Assembly (NCBI GenBank): GCA_002010045.1
Contig: MTMJ01000102.1
Coordinates: 1-39,285 of the forward strand
Direction of reading: 5' to 3'
From: Archaeoglobus sp. JdFR-22
GTDB taxonomy: Archaea > Halobacteriota > Archaeoglobi > Archaeoglobales > Archaeoglobaceae
DNA: 39,285 nt
Positions 34,835-39,285 of this stretch are shown piece after piece. Both the position numbers and the translations under genes were made by a program. The notes beneath the pieces are model-generated. The model saw nothing but the letters and a program-made list of their open reading frames with translations. It had not been told where the DNA came from and made no database searches. Every line of letters begins with the position of its first letter. The stretch's first letter is position 1.

Positions 34835-35941
34835 TCAGATTATCGAACCAAAAATCAAACCCGCAAGTGTAGAGTAAATAACAACAAGGGTTACATATGC
34901 TGCTGTCTTCTTCGACCCGAGAACTCTTCTCACAACAAGAATATTTGGCAGGCTCAGACTCGGTCCAGCTAAAAGTAATGCTAAAGCAGGACCCTTTGCC
35001 ATCCCTTTCGCAATAAAAACCTGCAGTATCGGTACCTCGGTCAAGGTGGAGAAATAAATAAATGCTCCGAATATCGAGGCTATCAGGTTACCCGTTACTG
35101 TATTACTACCCACAACCTCCTCCACTAACTTCTGAGGAAGCAGAGGCATGAGGAACCCCGCAATGAATACGCCAATGAACAGGTAGGGAATCAGCATTTT
35201 AGCGAAATTCCATGTTTCGAGTAACCAGTCTCTGGTGACATGTCTATCAAACTTTGCCAACGCAATTGATCCCGTAAGGATTATAAAAAATGTCATCAAC
35301 CTGTATTTAATTTGCTGATTTATCTGCAATCCATTGACGATTAGAACAGCGACCATCGACAGGAAAAAGACAAGAATAATGTGTCTCGGGATGCTTACTC
35401 CACCTGTTTGAAAGAATAACTCTCCTTCCCCTGCTCTTTCCCTGAATACTGCCTCCATTGAAAGTCCTACAAGAATGGAGAGAATTATTGCCGATATTAT
35501 TCTTGCGAGCCCGATTTCAATTCCAAGAACGCCTATTGTGAGAAACATTGCTGCAATGTTGATTGCAGGACCTGAGAAAAGAAAGGTAGTTGCTGGACCA
35601 AGACCAGCTCCTTTCGTCCTGATGCCCGCAAATAATGGCAGAATTGTGCAAGAACATACAGCAAGAACTGAACCTGAGACCGATGCGATTGAATATGATA
35701 TGTATTTCTTACTCGTCTGCGCAAGGTATTTCAGTATTGCTTCTTTTCTCACAAAAACACTGATAGCTCCAGCAATAAAGAAAGCCGGTACAAGGCATGT
35801 TAGAACATGCTGCACTGCATACTCATGCAGCAGATTGAACCCGCTGAGAATTGGGGTGCTGGATGTCTGACTCTCTATCGGCATAAAGTAAACTGCCAGA
35901 AAAACCGCTAAAATTAGCAGGAAAGAGTCTCTGTCTTTCAT
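34835..35941 (-). CDS. DUF318/UPF0718 permease (ArsP-like)
   Basis: A 368-residue transporter with about eight to nine membrane helices in two similar halves. The first half has VSGSVLAVCSCTILPLFAGI and FLFSGPAINIAAM, and the second has YFSTLTEVPILQVFI and LLAGPSLSLPNILVVRR, the paired motifs of this permease group. The CSC pair is typical of members linked to organoarsenical export (ArsP), and the operon's ArsR-type regulator fits that. The family also has members of unknown substrate. Its start overlaps the thioredoxin-like gene by four bases. Confidence 0.85.
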   Translation of the reverse strand: MKDRDSFLLILAVFLAVYFMPIESQTSSTPILSGFNLLHEYAVQHVLTCLVPAFFIAGAISVFVRKEAILKYLAQTSKKYISYSIASVSGSVLAVCSCTILPLFAGIRTKGAGLGPATTFLFSGPAINIAAMFLTIGVLGIEIGLARIISAIILSILVGLSMEAVFRERAGEGELFFQTGGVSIPRHIILVFFLSMVAVLIVNGLQINQQIKYRLMTFFIILTGSIALAKFDRHVTRDWLLETWNFAKMLIPYLFIGVFIAGFLMPLLPQKLVEEVVGSNTVTGNLIASIFGAFIYFSTLTEVPILQVFIAKGMAKGPALALLLAGPSLSLPNILVVRRVLGSKKTAAYVTLVVIYSTLAGLIFGSII

Positions 35942-36183
35942 TCATCCGGGTTATCCTGAATTATTTTCAGAAGTTCTGCCTCATCTTTTGGCATTCCAAC
36001 CATCACAGGTTTATCATTTATGAGCAGTGCAGGACTACCCATGATACCTCTTTTAACAAGTTCATTAAAGTCTTTGATGTATTCAACCTCCGCACCAATT
36101 TTCTTTTCATCAACCAGCTTTTTTACCAATTCATACAGAAGACCACATGTCGGGCAACCGGATCCAAGAACTGTTATTTTCAT
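35938..36183 (-). CDS. Thioredoxin-like small redox protein
   Basis: An 81-residue thioredoxin-fold protein with ITVLGSGCPTCGLLYELVKKL at the start, active pair Cys10 and Cys13, and the cis-Pro motif MGSPALLIND. It belongs to the group annotated as redox-active disulfide protein 2 or MTH895-like. GAGGTGAT lies just before ATG 36183, so the upstream TTG 36189 is not needed. It is between the ArsR-ferredoxin fusion and the permease, and such proteins are regularly found with DUF318 permeases. Confidence 0.88.
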   Translation of the reverse strand: MKITVLGSGCPTCGLLYELVKKLVDEKKIGAEVEYIKDFNELVKRGIMGSPALLINDKPVMVGMPKDEAELLKIIQDNPDE

Positions 36184-36185
36184 AC

Positions 36186-36734
36186 TCAATCACCTCTGTA
36201 TCTCTCCAATTGCTTTTTAGACCACTCAAATAAATTATTTTCTCGAATTATTTTTTTAACATACTCATCATCCGGGAAGGAGATTGCATTCTGCAAACAG
36301 TATACCTCACAGGCTTTACATCCTACCCTGCAGTTGATGGGGTGTTTAACAGCAGGCATGCCATCTGTATAATCAAATACTCTCCTATCGCAACCAAGAA
36401 CACAGAGTCCGCATCCGTTGCATCTTTGCATGTCAATTTCTGGATACCACTCGATATCTTCCCTGTCAAGAATCATCCACTTAGAATACTCTTCAGAGAT
36501 TAATTTCCTGACTCTATCGTCTGAAATTCTATAATAAATTGATTTCCCCTCCCTTCTTGAGCTCAAAATTCCCATATCCTCAAGTTTGTTAAGCTGAATT
36601 GAAACTGTCGATTGCGTCCTTCCCGTTTTCGGAACAATTTCACATACACATTTTTCTCCATCTGTTAGCTCACTCAATATTTTCAATCTTGTCTCATCGC
36701 TGAGAGCTTTGAAGATTCTAAGAGATTTTAACAT
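36186..36734 (-). CDS. ArsR-type regulator fused to a 2x[4Fe-4S] ferredoxin domain
   Basis: A 182-residue fusion. Residues 1-85 are an ArsR/SmtB winged helix (IFKALSDETRLKIL, the metal motif CVCEI with Cys29 and Cys31, and RTQSTVSIQLNKLE). Residues 100-150 hold two cluster motifs: CNGCGLCVLGC (105, 108, 111, 115) and CRVGCKACEVYC (135, 139, 142, 146), followed by a short helical tail. The CVC pair is the As(III) site of classical ArsR. The ferredoxin part could make the regulator redox-sensitive. It is first in an operon with thioredoxin-like and permease genes, with an operator palindrome between its TATA and ATG. Confidence 0.88.
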   Translation of the reverse strand: MLKSLRIFKALSDETRLKILSELTDGEKCVCEIVPKTGRTQSTVSIQLNKLEDMGILSSRREGKSIYYRISDDRVRKLISEEYSKWMILDREDIEWYPEIDMQRCNGCGLCVLGCDRRVFDYTDGMPAVKHPINCRVGCKACEVYCLQNAISFPDDEYVKKIIRENNLFEWSKKQLERYRGD

Positions 36735-36743
36735 ATTGATATT

Positions 36744-36757
36744 TTGACAACTGTCAA
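36744..36757. promoter_or_regulatory. ArsR-type operator of the fusion-regulator operon
   Basis: TTGACAACTGTCAA has perfect 6-base arms around AC; with flanking bases the arms extend to ATATT and AATAT with one mismatch. It sits between the minus-strand TATA (TTATATATT, about 36756-36764) and the ATG at 36734, where a bound ArsR dimer would block transcription. The start is 10 bases from it, so the message has almost no leader. Confidence 0.65.
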
Positions 36758-36821
36758 TATATAACTTTCGTCCATTAAAATACCAGAATTTCTGAAGTTT
36801 GCATTTGCCTAAAAAATAGTG

Positions 36822-37592
36822 TTACGATGATGTATCAACATAAGCGTCCAGTACGTACTCTGTCAGTATCAGATTGTCATAGTATATTGACACATTCAGT
36901 AAGTTGCCGCTATAGCTTGTTTGCAAAACCGTATTGTTTGTTAATCCACTTCTCAGCCTCTCAAAATAAGAATTCCACGCACCTGCATACTCGGTCGTCA
37001 TGTTCATGTAGATATATCCACTCTGGTTAAATGCTCTTGTCTCCGATGAGTTGAAATTAACCTCAATATTGACAAAACCATATCCGCCGACAGAACTGTT
37101 ACCCTGAATTCGTATCAATGCAACGAAAACAATCATTTCATTTGCTATCTGCTTTCTGTAGATGAAAATTCTGGGTTCTGAGACTATCGAGACCCCTCCA
37201 TCGTAGCTTTTCTGCCACACGCCTCCATTCTCGAACGCGACCCTATAGTCCTCGAACTCATACTCAATCAGTCCAACATTGTATTTCGTACTGTAGAGGG
37301 TGGTGGTGTCATTGGATTTGACAGTGATATTAACCTCGTTCTGCTCTTTCACTGTTACCATCCCCTCATTGACAAGAAGTCTGATGCTCTTCTTCGGATT
37401 TTTGCTGTATGCTGAATATTCAACCATGTTCTGAATCTTTCTGAAACCCTGATTCATACTTTCGAATTTTACTCTCTCTTTCGTATCCGAAACGACAGAA
37501 TAAGAGTAAACGAAGGCAACAGAGGTGATTAGGATAACTATGCTCAAAATGAGAATATATCCCAGTACTTCCGAAATACCTTTAGAATTCAT
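36822..37592 (-). CDS. Pilin-like secreted protein, paralogue of the upstream gene
   Basis: A 256-residue protein that begins MNSKGISEVLGYILILSIVI, an N-terminal type IV pilin-like helix with EVLG at the conserved glutamate, preceded by a short positively charged leader. The body is beta-rich with many NxS/T sequons (NGSS-like NSSETRAFN). Its middle and end (AFENGGVWQKSYDGG, NFNSSETRAFNQSGYIY, AWNSYFERL) match the next gene closely, so they are tandem paralogues. It overlaps the upstream gene by four bases. Probably part of a surface appendage or a minor pilin. Confidence 0.78.
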   Translation of the reverse strand: MNSKGISEVLGYILILSIVILITSVAFVYSYSVVSDTKERVKFESMNQGFRKIQNMVEYSAYSKNPKKSIRLLVNEGMVTVKEQNEVNITVKSNDTTTLYSTKYNVGLIEYEFEDYRVAFENGGVWQKSYDGGVSIVSEPRIFIYRKQIANEMIVFVALIRIQGNSSVGGYGFVNIEVNFNSSETRAFNQSGYIYMNMTTEYAGAWNSYFERLRSGLTNNTVLQTSYSGNLLNVSIYYDNLILTEYVLDAYVDTSS

Positions 37593-38293
37593 AGTACCTC
37601 CACATCCAGAACATATTTTGAAATTACAAGCCGGTTGAAGGTTATGTTTGCCGTATTTCCTGTCACATTCGCATTCAGAGATTCAAAATATCTCATCCAT
37701 GCTGCATCATAGTCTGAGTCAACTGTTATCACAACATACCCGCTTGTATTGAATACCCTTGTTTCAGAGGAGTTCAAATTTATCTCCACATCTGAGAAAC
37801 CTCTTCCTCCTGCTGAACCGGTTCCAATTATTTTTGTGAAGCTGATAGTAACGGCATCCCCTGAAACGTGAATCCTCGGGCGTTCCACCATTATTGTGTT
37901 GCTGCTTCTGTCATCTCTTCTCCATACTCCTCCATTCTCTATGGCAATGGCTCGCTCTCCATACACGTATTCAATTTTGTTCATCGTATCGTTTATTGAA
38001 TAAAGTGTCATAGTAGAGTTGTTAACGTAAAGCTGGAAGTGATTTTCTTTGATTTCTAAACTGCCATCAGAAGTCGGAATTCTGAAAATTGCATTTGGGA
38101 TTACATCTACCGATACCCTTACCATCTGCTCATGAAGTGACACCATCTGAGTAATCATATTTCTCATTCTGATGCTTGTCTGAGTCTCTTCTATCACCGG
38201 AATACCATACATAAAAAGAACAGAAATGGTTAGAACCATCACCAGCAGTATCAGTATTCCACCCATTACTTCTGTAACCGCTTTATCGTTCAT
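37589..38293 (-). CDS. Pilin-like secreted protein
   Basis: A 234-residue protein that opens MNDKAVTEVMGGILILLVMV, a pilin-like hydrophobic N-terminus with Glu in EVMGG. The domain after it shares IAIENGGVWRRDDRSS, NLNSSETRVFNTSGYV and AAWMRYFESL with its downstream paralogue. Glycosylation sequons are frequent. It overlaps both neighbours by four bases, so the three genes are one translationally coupled operon. Archaeal pilin-like proteins of this type often carry a class III-like signal processed by PibD; that processing is inference. Confidence 0.78.
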   Translation of the reverse strand: MNDKAVTEVMGGILILLVMVLTISVLFMYGIPVIEETQTSIRMRNMITQMVSLHEQMVRVSVDVIPNAIFRIPTSDGSLEIKENHFQLYVNNSTMTLYSINDTMNKIEYVYGERAIAIENGGVWRRDDRSSNTIMVERPRIHVSGDAVTISFTKIIGTGSAGGRGFSDVEINLNSSETRVFNTSGYVVITVDSDYDAAWMRYFESLNANVTGNTANITFNRLVISKYVLDVEVL

Positions 38294-39285
38294 GTCAACT
38301 CAACCCTCTCTGATTCAACCGTCTGTATTCTAACCTCCCCTGAAGGAAGATAGATTGTACGCAAGGGAGTTGTTACGTTGAAAGGATATGGTATGAAAGT
38401 GACATTGGAAAGACCATATACATTGGTGTTTACTGTGCCCTCATTCTCAGGTCTAACATAGAAGCTGACCGTCCACGTCTCGTTAATCCTGATTGTTGAA
38501 ATATTCCATGTTATTATCGTTTGACCCCCGCTGTAGGTTATATTGGCTCCAGAAGGAACAGTCGAGAGCTCTATGTCTTCTGGCAGAACATCCGTAATAG
38601 TGATATTCGTCCCTGCTTTCTCTTTGAGCTCCCGGGCTATCTGTTCGTAAATATCCTGCAAATCACTTGCGGTGGCTGCAAAATGATAGTATGAAGGGGA
38701 TGTAGCGATTTGCTCAAGCAATGTCTCATTTGCATCACTTCCGAATCCAATTGTATATATCACTATGTTCTCCTGACCGTTGACAACCGTGTTCTTTGCT
38801 GTAGTTGCATTGTTTATTGCAAGCTCAATAGCATTACCCGGAATCGTCGGATTCCCATCCGAAAGTAACACTATTACAGGTGTTGAGTTGATGGGTGTGT
38901 TAGCTTCAAGTTCCTTCTGTGCGACATATATTCCGTCTCCCATTGGTGTGCCGCCATAGGCTGTTAATCCATCAATGCTTGAATTTGCAAGGTTAGTGTT
39001 GCTTGTTAGCGTCTGAACAACTTCAGCCTGTCTGATACTTCCATATGATCCAGTTCCATTGAAATAAGCGACTCCAACAACGTCACTACTCCTGAGAAAT
39101 CCATTGAACGTCTTTGCAGCTATCTTTGCAGCATCAATTTTAGCTATATAGGTCTTCAATTCAAATTCCTGACTACCGTATGGAAAGTCTGCGACGACAT
39201 ATGCTGTATAGCTTCCACCCGCATTCGATTCAGTGTATCCAGAAGAATCGGAATATGGGCCATGCAATGAACCATCATCAACCCA
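38290..39285 (-). CDS. von Willebrand factor A domain surface protein (5' end outside window)
   Basis: The frame is open to the window edge, so the gene's start is missing. The visible 331 residues hold a VWA domain: GGTPMGDGI supplies the MIDAS threonine and LLSDGNPT the MIDAS aspartate, with helices such as LLEQIATSPSYYHFAATASDLQ. The DxSxS motif is expected upstream, outside the window. A beta-sandwich-like region follows (NITITDVLPEDIELSTV) with a DUF11-like ending. It is extracellular by context and overlaps the first pilin-like gene by four bases. It probably acts as an adhesive or scaffold subunit of the same appendage. Confidence 0.8.
   Translation of the reverse strand, partial: WVDDGSLHGPYSDSSGYTESNAGGSYTAYVVADFPYGSQEFELKTYIAKIDAAKIAAKTFNGFLRSSDVVGVAYFNGTGSYGSIRQAEVVQTLTSNTNLANSSIDGLTAYGGTPMGDGIYVAQKELEANTPINSTPVIVLLSDGNPTIPGNAIELAINNATTAKNTVVNGQENIVIYTIGFGSDANETLLEQIATSPSYYHFAATASDLQDIYEQIARELKEKAGTNITITDVLPEDIELSTVPSGANITYSGGQTIITWNISTIRINETWTVSFYVRPENEGTVNTNVYGLSNVTFIPYPFNVTTPLRTIYLPSGEVRIQTVESERVELT

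Overview
The window looks like chromosomal DNA of an archaeon of the Archaeoglobales type. The pointers are a phosphoseryl-tRNA synthetase (SepRS, known only from methanogens and Archaeoglobus relatives), the small subunit of DNA polymerase D, archaeal Sec11-type signal peptidase, a tungstate transporter (WtpABC), a PGF-CTERM protein, a tRNA with a bulge-helix-bulge intron, TATA-box promoters and many leaderless starts. Base composition looks AT-rich (about 40% GC by eye, not computed). Genus is inference.

Layout. 1-2.5 kb: end of a membrane protein gene, an orphan gene, then a lipoprotein coupled to a very cysteine-rich secreted transglutaminase-like protein. 2.5-7.5 kb: sepS, then a divergent iron module (feoB and a DtxR-FeoA fusion regulator) with a DtxR-type operator on the feoB promoter and a second one in front of adk. 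7.5-9 kb: hydrolase, small HTH regulator, intron-containing tRNA-Met. 9.1-11.7 kb: a GAF/PAS sensor protein with no ATPase domain. 11.7-13.05 kb: a decayed and accessory patch with a relBE remnant, a 26-codon ORF, a 91-bp repeat-like element with integron attC-like ends, and a two-gene operon of small orphan membrane proteins. 13-16 kb: metallo-hydrolase and a redox cluster (cupredoxin lipoprotein, broken DUF255/YyaL-type gene, glutaredoxin, ferredoxin:thioredoxin reductase catalytic chain with rubredoxin tail, miniature ferritin-like protein). 16-19.8 kb: two orphan genes, alanine dehydrogenase, ThiF-like protein, XRE-CBS regulator. 19.9-22.8 kb: wtpABC-modE operon with paired palindromes around its TATA box. 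22.9-25.5 kb: MerA-like reductase and a Met/His-rich PGF-CTERM surface protein. 25.6-31 kb: tRNA-Ile2(CAU), valS, DUF362 lipoprotein, DUF4143 ATPase. 31-32.2 kb: a DUF3368 toxin-antitoxin pair and, on the other strand, a dead pair. 32.2-34.8 kb: macro-domain protein, PolD small subunit, signal peptidase. 34.8-36.8 kb: an operon of ArsR-ferredoxin fusion, thioredoxin-like protein and DUF318/ArsP-like permease with a palindromic operator. 36.8 kb-end: an overlapping operon of two pilin-like proteins and a von Willebrand A protein cut by the window edge.

Themes: metal handling (iron, copper, tungstate, mercury, arsenic-type) and thiol redox are over-represented, each with its own regulator and a palindrome at its promoter. 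The most interesting items are the ArsR-ferredoxin operon, the attC-like element beside cassette-like genes, the redox cluster, the cysteine-rich secreted protein and the pilin-like/VWA operon. All functions are from reading motifs; no search was run.
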